64,000 nt of DNA from an uncultured Shinella sp. (GCF_946479415.1 NZ_CAMLFY010000001.1:62001-126000), one strand, 5' to 3'. Positions 1-9,616 are shown, counted from the stretch's first letter. A program made the numbers and translations. Notes: generated by a model not told the origin, from the sequence alone.

Positions 1-1
1 T

Positions 2-700
2 TCGGCAGCCGAGCATGAAGACGCCGCACTCGCCGTCGACAATCTTTTCGTCCTGCACCTGGACGGCCGGATCGAAGCCATGTTCCCGGACGACCTGCTG
101 GCCCGAACGCCGCAGATCACGCTTCCTGATTTCATCGATTCCAACCGGATTTTCCGCAGCACGCACAATTTCGGCTATATGAAGCCGATCTTCCGGCGCG
201 CCTTCCTCGAGGACAACGATTTAGCCTATGACGAGGCACTGCGGATCGGCGAGGACTACCTGCTGTTCGCCTCCGCCCTTGCCGCCGGTGGCCGGTGCGT
301 GGTCTCGCCGGCGGCCGGTTATGTCTATCATATACGCGAAGGCTCGATTTCGCGGGTGCTGCACCGGCATCACGTCGAGGCGATGCTTGCCGGCGACCAG
401 CGTTTTCTCGCCCGCTTCCCGCTGACGACGGGTGCCGCCGGCAGTGCCCAACGCCGCCGCACGCGCAACCTTCAGGAAACGCGTGCCTTCCTGGCACTCG
501 TCCAGCATCTCAAGAACCGTTCGTTCGGGCCTGCCCTCAAGGTGGCGCTCGGCGATCCCGTCGCACTCCGGCATCTGGCGATGCCGGTTGCCGCCCGGTG
601 GCATCGTCTCGTGACGCCATCCCATCGCAAGACGGTCGCGCCCCACGCGGCCTCCTCCCCAGCGACAGCGCAGGATCTCGCGCTCAAGAACAAAGGATAA
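2..700 (+). CDS. exoO: Glycosyltransferase family 2, C-terminal part (ExoO-like), cut by window start
   Basis: The frame is open from the first bases and ends with TAA at 698-700, so the 5' end and catalytic N-terminus lie outside the window. The visible 232 or so residues include a [15 protein letters not shown] stretch, the acidic Glu-Asp segment typical of GT-A glycosyltransferases of family 2. I infer a succinoglycan-type sugar transferase acting on a lipid-linked intermediate at the inner membrane. The ExoO name rests mainly on synteny: in Sinorhizobium meliloti exoO, exoN and exoP are adjacent, and the same three follow one another here. The next gene starts 4 bases after the stop, and its ribosome binding site (AAGGA) lies inside this gene's last codons. 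Family is fairly certain; the exact sugar step is not. Confidence 0.7.
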   Translation, partial: SAAEHEDAALAVDNLFVLHLDGRIEAMFPDDLLARTPQITLPDFIDSNRIFRSTHNFGYMKPIFRRAFLEDNDLAYDEALRIGEDYLLFASALAAGGRCVVSPAAGYVYHIREGSISRVLHRHHVEAMLAGDQRFLARFPLTTGAAGSAQRRRTRNLQETRAFLALVQHLKNRSFGPALKVALGDPVALRHLAMPVAARWHRLVTPSHRKTVAPHAASSPATAQDLALKNKG

Positions 701-704
701 TGCC

Positions 705-1610
705 ATGGAGCGAACCAGAACCGTCCGCAAGGCCGTCATTCCCGTCGCCGGCAACGGAACCCGCTTCCTGCCGGCCACCAAGGCCATGCCCAAGGAAATG
801 CTGACCATCGTCGATCGCCCCGTCGTGCAATATGCCCTCGACGAGGCGCGCGAGGCCGGCATCGAACATGTCGTCTTCGTCACCAGCCGCAACAAGCAGG
901 TCATCGAAGACCATTTCGACGACACGCCGGAACTGATCTCCTCGCTCGAAAAGTCCGGCAAGGACGACAAGGTCCGCGAGCTCGGCGAACTCCTGCCGCA
1001 AGCCGGCTCTGTCAGCTTCACCCGCCAGCAGGCGCCACTCGGGCTTGGCCATGCCGTCTGGTGCGCCCGCGACCTGATCGGCGACGAACCCTTTGCGCTC
1101 CTGCTTCCCGACATGATCTCGTTTGGCGTCCGCGGCTGCCTCGCCGGCCTGATGGATCTCTATGAGGAGGTCGGCGGCAATGTCGTCGGCGTCGAGCAAT
1201 GCGCGCCGGACGAAGTTTCGCAATATGGCATCGTCGGCAAGGGCGCTGCCGTACAGCACGGTTTTGCCGTCACGCATATGGTGGAGAAGCCGCAGGTGGG
1301 CGATGCGCCCTCCAATCTTTTCCTCAACGGCCGCTACATTCTCCAGCCGGAAATCTTCGGCCATCTCGCCCGCCAGCAGCGCGGCGCAGGCAACGAGATC
1401 CAGCTGACGGACAGCATGCTGAAGCTCTCGGGAACGCAGCCCTTCCACGCCCATGTCTATGAGGGGCGGACCTATGACTGCGGCTCCAAGCACGGCTTCA
1501 TCGAGGCCAATGTCGCCTTCGCGCTCGCGCGGCCGGATATCGGCGGCGCCGTCTATCAATCCCTTCGCGACATGATGTCGTCGCATGAGGGCCGGATTCG
1601 CGCGGCATAA
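705..1610 (+). CDS. exoN: UTP-glucose-1-phosphate uridylyltransferase (ExoN/GalU)
   Basis: This 301-residue protein makes UDP-glucose from UTP and glucose-1-phosphate, the sugar donor for exopolysaccharide. The N-terminus holds the nucleotide-binding signature [18 protein letters not shown] (about residues 17-34), and MVEKP near residue 190 is the usual conserved sugar-nucleotide loop. Length matches bacterial GalU/ExoN (about 290-305). The ATG at 705 follows AAGGA in the preceding gene's end. It sits between the ExoO-like gene and exoP, supporting the exoN name over a housekeeping galU. A perfect 10-bp stem directly after the stop separates it from exoP. Confidence 0.9.
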   Translation: MERTRTVRKAVIPVAGNGTRFLPATKAMPKEMLTIVDRPVVQYALDEAREAGIEHVVFVTSRNKQVIEDHFDDTPELISSLEKSGKDDKVRELGELLPQAGSVSFTRQQAPLGLGHAVWCARDLIGDEPFALLLPDMISFGVRGCLAGLMDLYEEVGGNVVGVEQCAPDEVSQYGIVGKGAAVQHGFAVTHMVEKPQVGDAPSNLFLNGRYILQPEIFGHLARQQRGAGNEIQLTDSMLKLSGTQPFHAHVYEGRTYDCGSKHGFIEANVAFALARPDIGGAVYQSLRDMMSSHEGRIRAA

Positions 1611-1616
1611 TGCAAA

Positions 1617-1642
1617 GGCCCCGGATGGGAGGATCCGGGGCC
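1617..1642 (+). terminator. Perfect 10-bp hairpin between exoN and exoP (attenuator or RNA-stability element)
   Basis: GGCCCCGGAT (1617-1626), a 6-base loop, then ATCCGGGGCC (1633-1642) form a perfect GC-rich stem starting 7 bases after the exoN stop. No clear T-run follows, so a full intrinsic terminator is doubtful. It may dampen read-through into exoP or protect the exoN mRNA 3' end. Confidence 0.45.
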
Positions 1643-1693
1643 GCCTTCGGGAGGACAGAGTTTCCATCGCGCCGAAAGGCAGAACGGAGCCCC

Positions 1694-4048
1694 ATGCACC
1701 AACGCACCGTACCGCACAGCAGCATCCTGAGACGGGAACCGGATCCGTCCGATAGCTTCATCGATCTCAACCGCTTGCTGACGATCCTCGTTCGCCGGGC
1801 GCGGCTGATCGGCCTTTCGGTCGCGCTCGCCGTGGCGCTGGGCGTGGCCTATCTCGTGTTTGCAACACCGGTCTACACGTCGATGACGCAGATCCTGCTC
1901 GACGAAGACCTGTCGCGCTATGCGGAGGAAAGCGAACCTGCGCCGCAAAGCAGCCAGCAGGTCGATATGCGCATCGCCAGCGCCGCCGAGATTCTGAAAT
2001 CCGGCCGTCTTGCCTTGCGTGTCGTCGACGATCTGAAACTTGCCGATAACGAAACCATCACCAATCCGCCGCAATCGCCCGTCGCGATCACCAAGGGATG
2101 GATCAGGTCACTGACGTCCTTCGGTGATGCCGGGCCGCAAGCCTCCGAGGAGGCCCTTGCCAGCGGCCGCCGCGAAAAGGCGGCGGCGGTGCTGCAACAG
2201 GCGCTGACGGTGGAGCGTGTGTCGCGAAGCGCCGTGCTCGCCGTCTCCTTCCGCTCGACCGATCCGCAGCTTGCTGCCGCGATTACCAAACGTTATGCGG
2301 AAGCCTTCTTCGAAGACCAGCTGAGCGCCAATTTCACCGCGACGGAACAGGCATCCGGCTGGCTTCAGGAGCGGCTGACGGATATTCAGGCGCGTGCGCA
2401 GGAAGCCGCCCTCGAAGTGGAGCAGTACCGCGCCGAAAACGGCCTGACCACCGCGCGCGGTGAGCTGATGTCGGAACAGCAGCTGGCCGATCTCAACAGC
2501 CAGCTCATCCTGGCCCAGGCCGATGCCGCCAGCGCGTCGGCCCGCTATGCGCAATTCAAGGCGATCGTCGAGCAGGGGCCGGACAAGGCCATCGACAATG
2601 CGACCATTCCCGCCCAGGGCGCCGATGCCACGGCCCTTCAGGAGCTGCGCGGCCGCTACAATTCCGTGGTTAAGCGCGCCGGGGACATCACCAAGAACTT
2701 TGGTGCGGATCATCCCCAGGCAGCCGCATTGCGGGCCGAGAAGGAAGACCTCGCCGGACAAATCTACCGCGAACTCCAGCAACTGACGGCAAGCTACCGC
2801 AACGAATATGACGTCGCCCGGTCACGCGAATCCTCGCTTCGGGAAAACATCAAGAAGGTCGCCGGCAACAATGCCGAGGCGAACCGTTCTTCGGTGCGCC
2901 TGCGCGAGCTTGAACAGAAGGCGACCGCGCTGAAGGCGCTGTCGGAGAGCTATCTCAGCCGTTTCGAGCAGGCGTCGCAGAAGCAGTCCTTCCCGATTGC
3001 AAAGGCGCGCGTGATCTCCGATGCGGGCGTGCCCGTCTCGCCGTCCAGCCCCAGCAAGACCATGGTGCTCGGCCTGTCGATGGTGCTGGGCCTTATGGCT
3101 GGCGGCGCGCTGACTTTCGTGCAGGAAATGCGCGAGCGCGCGTTCCGTCTCGAAAACGATGTTCGCACCATTCTGGGCCTGAAACCGCTCGGCTACCTGC
3201 CGCTCGTCGGCGGCGCACAGAAGAAGCGCAAGCCGGCGATGATCGGCGCGAAAGCGGTCAAGGCAGAGCCACCCTCCGGCACCGGCGACGATGACGTCAT
3301 CCCGCTCGAGCGCATGACCCGCGTGGTATTGGATGCGCCGGGCTCGGCCTTCGCCGAAACGCTGCGCAACGCAAAACTTGCCGCCGAAACCATGCTGCAT
3401 GGCCGGCAGAACCGTGTGATCGGCGTCACCTCCGCGCTGCCGGGCGAAGGCAAGTCCACCGTTGCGACCAATTTCGCAGCCCTCCTTGCCGTCAGCGGCA
3501 AGCGCACGCTGCTGATCGATGCGGACGTCCGCCGGCCGGGTCTCAGCACCATGATGAAGCCGACCCCGCAGATTGGCCTTGTCGAAGTGCTGCGCGGGGA
3601 AATTCCCTGGATGCAGGCGGTCAAGACCGACCGCCGCTCGCAGCTCGCCATTCTGCCGATTGCGTTGCGGCCCGGCGAGGCCCGCCGGCATGAAGCGAAC
3701 GAGCTGATGTCTTCGGCGGCGATGAAGCAGCTGATCGACGAGGCACGGCAGAATTTCGACTATGTCGTGGTCGATCTGACGCCGCTTGGCCCGGTGGTCG
3801 ATGCGAAAGCCTTCGAGCCTTTGGCGGATGGTTTTCTTTTTGTCGTCGAATGGGGCAAGACATCCGCGAATTTCGTACGCGACCTGTTGGCGGCCGAACA
3901 CCGGATCGAGGGAAAAACCCTCGGCGTCATTCTCAACAAGACCGATATGACAGCCTTGGCCCGCTACAGCGACGCAGGCGGCGCGGAGCAATACCGCGAC
4001 CTCTACGAGCAATATTACACCGACAGCATGAAAGGCATGACGGGCTGA
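1694..4048 (+). CDS. exoP: ExoP-type polysaccharide co-polymerase and bacterial tyrosine autokinase
   Basis: The protein sets chain length and drives export of succinoglycan-type polysaccharide at the inner membrane. I chose the ATG at 1694 (784 aa), preceded by ACGGAG, over an upstream in-frame ATG at 1610 that overlaps the exoN stop and the hairpin. Layout: N-terminal Wzz domain with membrane segment at about residues 36-57, long periplasmic coiled-coil region, Pro-rich motif and second membrane segment at about 450-475, then a cytoplasmic BY-kinase domain. That domain has Walker A GEGKST (584-589, Lys587), Walker A' LLIDADVRRP (about 606) and a Walker B-like FDYVVVDL (about 689). The tail has a tyrosine cluster (Tyr767, 771, 774, 775), the usual autophosphorylation site. 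All kinase motifs are intact, unlike the paralogue at 37254. Confidence 0.9.
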   Translation: MHQRTVPHSSILRREPDPSDSFIDLNRLLTILVRRARLIGLSVALAVALGVAYLVFATPVYTSMTQILLDEDLSRYAEESEPAPQSSQQVDMRIASAAEILKSGRLALRVVDDLKLADNETITNPPQSPVAITKGWIRSLTSFGDAGPQASEEALASGRREKAAAVLQQALTVERVSRSAVLAVSFRSTDPQLAAAITKRYAEAFFEDQLSANFTATEQASGWLQERLTDIQARAQEAALEVEQYRAENGLTTARGELMSEQQLADLNSQLILAQADAASASARYAQFKAIVEQGPDKAIDNATIPAQGADATALQELRGRYNSVVKRAGDITKNFGADHPQAAALRAEKEDLAGQIYRELQQLTASYRNEYDVARSRESSLRENIKKVAGNNAEANRSSVRLRELEQKATALKALSESYLSRFEQASQKQSFPIAKARVISDAGVPVSPSSPSKTMVLGLSMVLGLMAGGALTFVQEMRERAFRLENDVRTILGLKPLGYLPLVGGAQKKRKPAMIGAKAVKAEPPSGTGDDDVIPLERMTRVVLDAPGSAFAETLRNAKLAAETMLHGRQNRVIGVTSALPGEGKSTVATNFAALLAVSGKRTLLIDADVRRPGLSTMMKPTPQIGLVEVLRGEIPWMQAVKTDRRSQLAILPIALRPGEARRHEANELMSSAAMKQLIDEARQNFDYVVVDLTPLGPVVDAKAFEPLADGFLFVVEWGKTSANFVRDLLAAEHRIEGKTLGVILNKTDMTALARYSDAGGAEQYRDLYEQYYTDSMKGMTG

Positions 4049-4125
4049 CAGCCGCACGAGCCCGGCAGAATGCCAGAACCCGCCGGAATGCCGTTTCAAC
4101 GCGGTTCAACAGTCGAGGACAGTTG

Positions 4126-4155
4126 TCCCGCAAGCGCATGATGACGCTCGCGGGA
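4126..4155. terminator. Candidate bidirectional terminator between convergent exoP and chemoreceptor genes
   Basis: TCCCGCAAGCG (4126-4136) pairs with CGCTCGCGGGA (4145-4155) with one A/C mismatch and an 8-base loop. On the plus strand a weak T-rich stretch (GATTTTGCTT) follows. It lies in the 122-base gap between two convergent genes, where a shared terminator is expected. Confidence 0.5.
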
Positions 4156-4170
4156 TGGTCTGATTTTGCT

Positions 4171-6396
4171 TCAGGCAGCGGCGCGGTGGCGCGGAGCTTC
4201 ACCGGAACTGCTGACGGAGAAGCGCATCACCATGTCGCGCAGCGTGTGTGCCTCGTCGTTCAGCAGGTTCGCAGCGGCGGTGGTCTCCTCCACCATGGCG
4301 GCGTTCTGCTGCGTCACCTGGTCCATATTGTTGACGGCGACGTTGATTTCCTGAAGCCCGGACGACTGTTCGCGTGACGATGCGGAAATGTCCTGGATCA
4401 GCTTGTTGACGGAGAGGATCTTGTCGGTAATGCGTGTCAGGGCATCGCCGGTCTCGCCGACCAGCGACACGCCTTCCTGGACCTGCGCGCTGGAAGCGGA
4501 GATCAATGCCTTGATTTCCTTGGCCGCCTGGGCGGAGCGCTGGGCGAGTTCGCGCACCTCCTGCGCCACGACGGCAAAGCCCTTGCCGGCTTCACCGGCA
4601 CGGGCGGCTTCCACGCCGGCATTCAGCGCCAAGAGGTTGGTCTGGAAGGCGATCTCGTCGATGACACCGATGATCTGGCTGACCTTGTTGGAGGAATCCT
4701 CGATGCCTTCCATCGCGGCGATCGCCTTGCGCACGACGGCGTTGGAGCGATCGGCATCCGAACAGGCCTCGTTGACTTTCGATGCGGCATCGCCGGCGTT
4801 GCGGGTGCTGGTATGCATCTGCTCGGCAATCTCGTTCATCGCGGCAGCCGTTTCCTCGAGGCTTGCAGCCTGCTGCTCCGTGCGACGCGACAGGTTGTCC
4901 GAGCTGCGGCTGATCTCGCCGATACCCGCATTCAACGAATGCACGGTGTGGTTCAGCTGCTGAATGGTGCGTTCGAGGCTGTCCATCGTGTCGTTGAAAT
5001 TGTCGCGCAGTTCCACATAGGACGGCGGGAAAGCCTCCGTGATGCGGCTGGTGAGATCGCCGCGCGCGAGGTTTGCAAGCCCGCGGCCGAGCGCCTCGAC
5101 GACCTTGCGCTGTTCCTCGGCGGCGCGGGCGCGCTCGGCTTCGGTCTGACGCCGTTCGTTTTCGCTCTGCTGGCGCTGCTCGGCGCTGGCGACCTCCAGA
5201 CGGTGGCCGTCGGCGAGGCGATGACGGAAGGCTTCTAACGCAACGGCGACCTTGCCGATCTCGTCGCTGCGTTCGCGTCCGGCGACCGGCTGTTCCAGTT
5301 GGCCCTCGGACATGCGCCCGACATCGCCGAGCAACGAAGCCATCGGCCGCTGTACGAAAGCGCGCACGGCCAAAAGAAGAGAGCCGATGACGGCAGCCAG
5401 AATGAACATGCCGCCAATTACAAGGATTTTCGTCTGCTCGTTGACGACGGACGAAACGGCCGCCACAGGCACATCGACCGCCACGGCCCAGCGGGCATTG
5501 AGACCCGGCAGATCGAACGGATAGACGACGCGGTAGACCGAACCGCCATCGCTGCCGACGACATCTTGCAGCGTGACGGTCTTGCCGTCGCCAAGCGCGG
5601 CCTTCACCTGGTCGGTGCCTTCAGCCGCATAATCCTTCATCACCTGTGACGCATCGGGTGCCGCCAGCCATTTGCCTGTGCCCGAAAGCAGGTAGACGCG
5701 GCCTTCGCCGAAGGGGCGTTCCGACTTGAGCGAGTCGGCAAGCGAGCCGAGGGCGATATCAAGACCCGTGACGGCGGCAAGACGACCATCGATGATGACA
5801 GGCTGCGTCACGGTCATCATCAGAACATTGTTGGCAGTGGGGTCTTCATAGGGTTCGGTCGCAGCGCCCTTCTTGCTCGTGGCAGTGAGGCGGTAATATT
5901 CCGCATTACGATCGACATTGGGCCGCAACAGCTCCATGCCTCCCGCCCCGCGGACCCAATAGGGCGTGAAGACGCCACTCGCATTTGTGCCTTGTGCCGC
6001 ATCGTCCTTTGGTCCGAGCTTACCGTCCAGCCCCTGTTCGGTGTCGATGATCCAAGCCCCGAAGGCGAGATCGAACTTTTCGACCTGCGCCGGCAGTATG
6101 GACGTGATCGTGGCGCGATCAAGCTTGCCTGCGGCGACGCCCCGCTCGACGAGGCCTGCAAAACCGCGCGTGGCGCTGGAAAGTGCATCGATCTTGCCGC
6201 TCATCGCCTGGGCCGTCGCCTCGGCCTCAGCTTCCGCCTGCTTCAGCGTGACGGCGACGGTGCGCTCGCGCACTTGGAGAATGACGACGAGGAAGGTCAG
6301 TGCCAGAACGCACGCAATGGCGACCGTGCTTACGGAGAGCAACTTGACGGCCAGGGAACGGGATGATTTCGCACGCACAGCAGAGGTTGAGGCCAT
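4171..6396 (-). CDS. Methyl-accepting chemotaxis protein with Cache sensor domain
   Basis: A transmembrane chemoreceptor of 741 aa, starting at the ATG at 6396 (AGGA about 10 bases upstream); an in-frame ATG at 6438 lacks a clear ribosome site. Order: membrane segment about 16-41, periplasmic double-Cache-like sensor about 45-305, second membrane segment about 323-347, HAMP about 349-400, a second HAMP-like segment about 436-476, then the signalling domain. The hairpin tip reads EIAFQTNLLALNAGVEAARAG (about 581-601), the conserved CheA/CheW contact. The C-terminus ends in RHRAAA, so no CheR/CheB tethering pentapeptide is seen. Ligand unknown. It stands alone, convergent to exoP. Confidence 0.92.
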   Translation of the reverse strand: MASTSAVRAKSSRSLAVKLLSVSTVAIACVLALTFLVVILQVRERTVAVTLKQAEAEAEATAQAMSGKIDALSSATRGFAGLVERGVAAGKLDRATITSILPAQVEKFDLAFGAWIIDTEQGLDGKLGPKDDAAQGTNASGVFTPYWVRGAGGMELLRPNVDRNAEYYRLTATSKKGAATEPYEDPTANNVLMMTVTQPVIIDGRLAAVTGLDIALGSLADSLKSERPFGEGRVYLLSGTGKWLAAPDASQVMKDYAAEGTDQVKAALGDGKTVTLQDVVGSDGGSVYRVVYPFDLPGLNARWAVAVDVPVAAVSSVVNEQTKILVIGGMFILAAVIGSLLLAVRAFVQRPMASLLGDVGRMSEGQLEQPVAGRERSDEIGKVAVALEAFRHRLADGHRLEVASAEQRQQSENERRQTEAERARAAEEQRKVVEALGRGLANLARGDLTSRITEAFPPSYVELRDNFNDTMDSLERTIQQLNHTVHSLNAGIGEISRSSDNLSRRTEQQAASLEETAAAMNEIAEQMHTSTRNAGDAASKVNEACSDADRSNAVVRKAIAAMEGIEDSSNKVSQIIGVIDEIAFQTNLLALNAGVEAARAGEAGKGFAVVAQEVRELAQRSAQAAKEIKALISASSAQVQEGVSLVGETGDALTRITDKILSVNKLIQDISASSREQSSGLQEINVAVNNMDQVTQQNAAMVEETTAAANLLNDEAHTLRDMVMRFSVSSSGEAPRHRAAA

Positions 6397-6484
6397 GGGG
6401 TCGGTCCTGTTTCGCCAAGATACCGGCGATGGTTGCAAAAGGGTGTTGCCGACGCTGCGTTATTTAACTTAATAAGTAATAAAG

Positions 6485-6498
6485 TTTCTGCGCAGAAA
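6485..6498. promoter_or_regulatory. 14-bp perfect palindrome upstream of the chemoreceptor gene
   Basis: TTTCTGCGCAGAAA is self-complementary and lies about 90-100 bases upstream of the chemoreceptor start, next to an AT-rich stretch (6460-6484). It resembles an operator for a dimeric regulator; no regulator is identified. Confidence 0.3.
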
Positions 6499-6569
6499 TC
6501 AGGCAATCTTTACCCAAAGACCCCGCCGGTCGGCGGAAACCTCCCAATTCTTGTCGCAACGATGAATTA

Positions 6570-7760
6570 TCAGGCGGCGGCGCTATCGCCGCGACCGGAA
6601 AGTACGAGCCCTTCCGCGAGCGTGACGGTGTTGCGCCCGAGGCGCTTGGCTTCGTAGAGCGCAGCGTCGGCGTCCTGCAAAAGGCGCTCCAGCGTCGTCA
6701 CGGGCGGGAATGCCATCGCGACCCCCAGACTGACCGTCACGCACCCCTCTTCAAGGCCGCGATGGGGAATGGAGAGACCCTCGATCGCGGCGCGGATGCG
6801 CTCCGCCTGCGCGAGCGCCTGCAGCGAGGTATGGCCGACCGAAAGCACCAGAATTTCCTCACCGCCGAAGCGAAACACATAGGCGCCGTCATCCGCACTC
6901 CCGCGGATGCATTGCGAGACCGCACGAATGCACGCGTCACCTTCAATGTGGCCGTGCACATCGTTGAAGCGCTTGAAATGGTCGATATCGAGCAGGATCG
7001 CGGCGATGCTGGAAGATGCGTCGCTCCAAAGCGTGTCGCGTACCCGGGCGAGCGAGCGGCGGTTCAAGAGCCCGCTCAGTTCGTCGCGGTCGGCATTGTG
7101 CTCCAGCTGCTGGTACAGCAGGCTGCCGCGCAGCTGGTTGAGGAAGCTTTGCCGATCCTTCTGCTCGAGAAAATAGGCACTGACCGCCAGAAAGATGGAG
7201 AGCGTCACGTAGAAGGTGATGATGCCGGAATAGGTGACGGCATCGAAGGCGCCGGTAAGCGACGTCGTGATGAAGTGCGAGGCGCACATCAGCACAAGAC
7301 CGATGAGGATGGCCGGAAAGCGCGGTCGCAACGCGATGACGAAGAACAGGAACGCAGCCGAATTGCCGTTCTGGTAGACGAAAAGGTAGGGGCTGGCGCT
7401 TTCCGTCGCAACGGCCATCGGCAACGTGACGCCGAGCACGGCGATGGCGACCGAAAGCACGTCATAAAGAAACGCATTCGGCCAGCGGCGCACCGCAAGA
7501 ATGCAGGCGATCACAAAGGGCGTGAAGATGAAGAAGCGAACGGTGACGAGGCCGGAAAAGACATCCGCCATCATGGTTCGATCACCGAAATAGACGAGAT
7601 CGTAGATCAGCGTACCGATGATGCCCCAGATCACGGCAAGCCGCACGCGCTCGGCTGCGTAATCCTGACGGAAGCGCGCTTCGATTTCGGGGGAAAAACG
7701 CAGGAAACGGAAGCCCCGCGCCCTCTGGCGCTCCACCTGGTCCAGCGTCACGACGGTCAT
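6570..7760 (-). CDS. Membrane-bound diguanylate cyclase (GGDEF domain)
   Basis: Makes cyclic di-GMP from two GTP. The 396-aa protein has about six hydrophobic segments in residues 30-195 (an unnamed membrane sensor region) and a C-terminal GGDEF domain. The active-site loop reads GGEEI at about residue 299, a competent GGEEF-type variant, and the metal-binding segment AILLDIDHFKRFND lies about 45 residues earlier. The canonical product-inhibition site (RxxD five residues before GGEEF) is absent: a more distant Arg and Asp do not have that spacing. Divergent from the dehydrogenase at 7996. Activity is inferred from intact motifs; the input signal is unknown. Confidence 0.9.
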   Translation of the reverse strand: MTVVTLDQVERQRARGFRFLRFSPEIEARFRQDYAAERVRLAVIWGIIGTLIYDLVYFGDRTMMADVFSGLVTVRFFIFTPFVIACILAVRRWPNAFLYDVLSVAIAVLGVTLPMAVATESASPYLFVYQNGNSAAFLFFVIALRPRFPAILIGLVLMCASHFITTSLTGAFDAVTYSGIITFYVTLSIFLAVSAYFLEQKDRQSFLNQLRGSLLYQQLEHNADRDELSGLLNRRSLARVRDTLWSDASSSIAAILLDIDHFKRFNDVHGHIEGDACIRAVSQCIRGSADDGAYVFRFGGEEILVLSVGHTSLQALAQAERIRAAIEGLSIPHRGLEEGCVTVSLGVAMAFPPVTTLERLLQDADAALYEAKRLGRNTVTLAEGLVLSGRGDSAAA

Positions 7761-7995
7761 CGTCGAAATCCCCGTATGCAGAACGATTGCCTGACGTTAG
7801 GGAAGAATACTGAACAAGTGCCTAAAGTTGCACGGTTTCTTTCGCCACATCGCGGCACGGAATGTCGGTGAACGACGGCGTTCTGACGCGCCTTCCCCAT
7901 TGACTCCTGCCGTGAGAGGCAGAGGAATTCGCGATGTAAAAATACGGCGGGTTCCAAAGACTCGCATCCCCGGTCTCTTGGAGGAGCATGGAACG

Positions 7996-8763
7996 ATGGC
8001 GGGCAGGCTCGAAGGAAAGACGGCAATTATTTCAGGTGGCGCGACCGGAATGGGCGGAGCTGCCTCGCGCCTCTTCGCCAGGGAAGGCGCGCGCGTCGCT
8101 ATCGTCGACTACAATCCGGCGGCCGCGGAAGAGACGGCAAGCGACATCCGCGCCGAGGGCGGCGATGCGCAGGCCTTTATGGCCGACGTTTCGGACGAAA
8201 GCGACGTCATCGCCGCCATCAAAGCCGTCGAGGATCATTATGGTGCGGCCAATGTGCTGTTCAACCACGCCGGATCGATCATCGTAAAACCCTTCCTTGA
8301 AACCACGCTCGAGGAGTGGGAGCGACTGACAGCGGTCAATGTGCGGTCGATGTTCCTCGTCACGCGCGCGGTGCTGCCGGGCATGATCGCGACCGGCGGC
8401 GGCTCCATCGTCTGCACGTCGTCGATTTCGGCCGTGGCGGCGACGCCGATGGAGGTGCTCTACGGAACGACAAAGGGCGCCGTGCATATGTTCGCCCGCG
8501 CGATCGCCGTCGAGTTCCGCGATCGCAACATCCGCTGCAACGCCGTCTGCCCCGCTTTCGTGCGCACACCGCATGGCAACCGCGAGATCGAGGCGCTGAA
8601 CCGTTACGGCGTGGATGTGTCGGACGCCGCATTGGCCGCCCAGCAGGGCCGCATCGGCGAGCCGGAGGATATCGCGCGCGCCGCCCTTTATCTGGCGAGC
8701 GACGAGTCGGAGTTCGTGAGCGGCACCCATCTCTTCGTCGACAACGGCTTCACCGCCATCTGA
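7996..8763 (+). CDS. Short-chain dehydrogenase/reductase (SDR), NAD-type
   Basis: A 255-aa classical SDR oxidoreductase. I chose the ATG at 7996 because GGAGGAG (7980-7986) precedes it by 9 bases; the frame is open further upstream but without support. Motifs: Rossmann Gly-rich SGGATGMGG near the N-terminus, Asp after beta-2 (VDYN) favouring NAD over NADP, active-site Ser in TSSIS, and catalytic YxxxK (YGTTK). The C-terminus has the usual DNGFTAI-type end. Substrate unknown; this family oxidises or reduces many alcohols and ketones. Convergent with a second, different SDR at 8808-9512. Confidence 0.88.
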   Translation: MAGRLEGKTAIISGGATGMGGAASRLFAREGARVAIVDYNPAAAEETASDIRAEGGDAQAFMADVSDESDVIAAIKAVEDHYGAANVLFNHAGSIIVKPFLETTLEEWERLTAVNVRSMFLVTRAVLPGMIATGGGSIVCTSSISAVAATPMEVLYGTTKGAVHMFARAIAVEFRDRNIRCNAVCPAFVRTPHGNREIEALNRYGVDVSDAALAAQQGRIGEPEDIARAALYLASDESEFVSGTHLFVDNGFTAI

Positions 8764-8807
8764 CGTTAGACGACAGCGCCTCCACGGCGCCGTCGTCTCC
8801 TTGCGCA

Positions 8808-9512
8808 TCAGATGGCGCGCGTAATGCCGCCATCAACGCGGATGTTCTGGCCGGTGATATAGGCCGCGCCGTCGGAAGCGAGGAACGCGATCGTCGCGGC
8901 GATTTCCGCACTCGTGCCGTAACGCTTCATCGGCACGCCGTCGCGCCGCTCGTCCGTTGCCGGCAGGCTGTCGATCCAGCCGGGCAGCACGTTGTTCATG
9001 CGGATATTATCGGCCGCATAGGTGTCGGCGAAGATCTTGGTGAAGGAGGCGAGACCGGCGCGCGCGACGGCGGAGGTCGGGAACATCGCGCTCGGCTCGA
9101 AGGCCCAGGCGGTGGAGATGTTGATGATGACGCCGGACTTCTGCTTCTGCATGATCGGCGTCACGAGACGCGTCGGGCGCACGGCATTGAGGAAATAGAC
9201 ATCGATGCCGGTGTGCCAGTCCTCGTCCGTCAGGTCGAGAATCTGCTTGCGCGGGCCGTGGCCGGCGCTGTTGACCAGGGCATCGACGCGGCCCCAGCGC
9301 TCCATGGCGCCATCGACGAGGCGCTTCAGGTCGTCGTTCGACTGGTTGGACCCGGTGACGCCGAAGCCGCCGAATTCCGCCGCCAGCGCCTCGCCCTTGC
9401 CGGACGACGAGAGCACGCCGATCTTGAAGCCATCTGCCGCCAGCCGCCGTGCGGCTTCCGCGCCCATGCCGCTGCCGCCGGCGGTGATCAATGCGACCTT
9501 CTGTTCTGCCAT
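8808..9512 (-). CDS. SDR-family oxidoreductase, probable target of the adjacent LysR regulator
   Basis: A 234-aa classical SDR. The ATG at 9512 has AAAGGA 8 bases upstream and starts MAEQKVALITAGGSGMG, placing the Gly-rich cofactor loop at the usual position. The catalytic region is less canonical: ISTAW sits where the Ser-containing ISS/SS motif lies, and the position of the usual YxxxK Tyr is hard to place (SAVARAGLASFTK gives the Lys but no Tyr four residues earlier). This may be an atypical or inactive SDR. It lies directly downstream of a LysR gene on the same strand, and a motif shared with the LysR promoter (TAGAAAATC, 9601-9609) lies about 90 bases upstream. Confidence 0.82.
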   Translation of the reverse strand: MAEQKVALITAGGSGMGAEAARRLAADGFKIGVLSSSGKGEALAAEFGGFGVTGSNQSNDDLKRLVDGAMERWGRVDALVNSAGHGPRKQILDLTDEDWHTGIDVYFLNAVRPTRLVTPIMQKQKSGVIINISTAWAFEPSAMFPTSAVARAGLASFTKIFADTYAADNIRMNNVLPGWIDSLPATDERRDGVPMKRYGTSAEIAATIAFLASDGAAYITGQNIRVDGGITRAI

Positions 9513-9600
9513 CGGATGATCCTTTCCCGAATGATTGCTTGCCCGCATTCTGGCACGGCGACCCCATCCGCGACCAAACAAAAATGCGCCGCTCTTCCTG

Positions 9601-9609
9601 TAGAAAATC
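9601..9609. promoter_or_regulatory. TAGAAAATC motif, copy 1 (candidate LysR operator)
   Basis: TAGAAAATC, followed by TATCGC, upstream of the SDR gene. The same 9-mer recurs twice in the LysR/PNPOx divergent promoter (10564-10572 inverted, 10620-10628 direct), suggesting one regulator binds all three. Confidence 0.4.
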
Positions 9610-9616
9610 TATCGCA

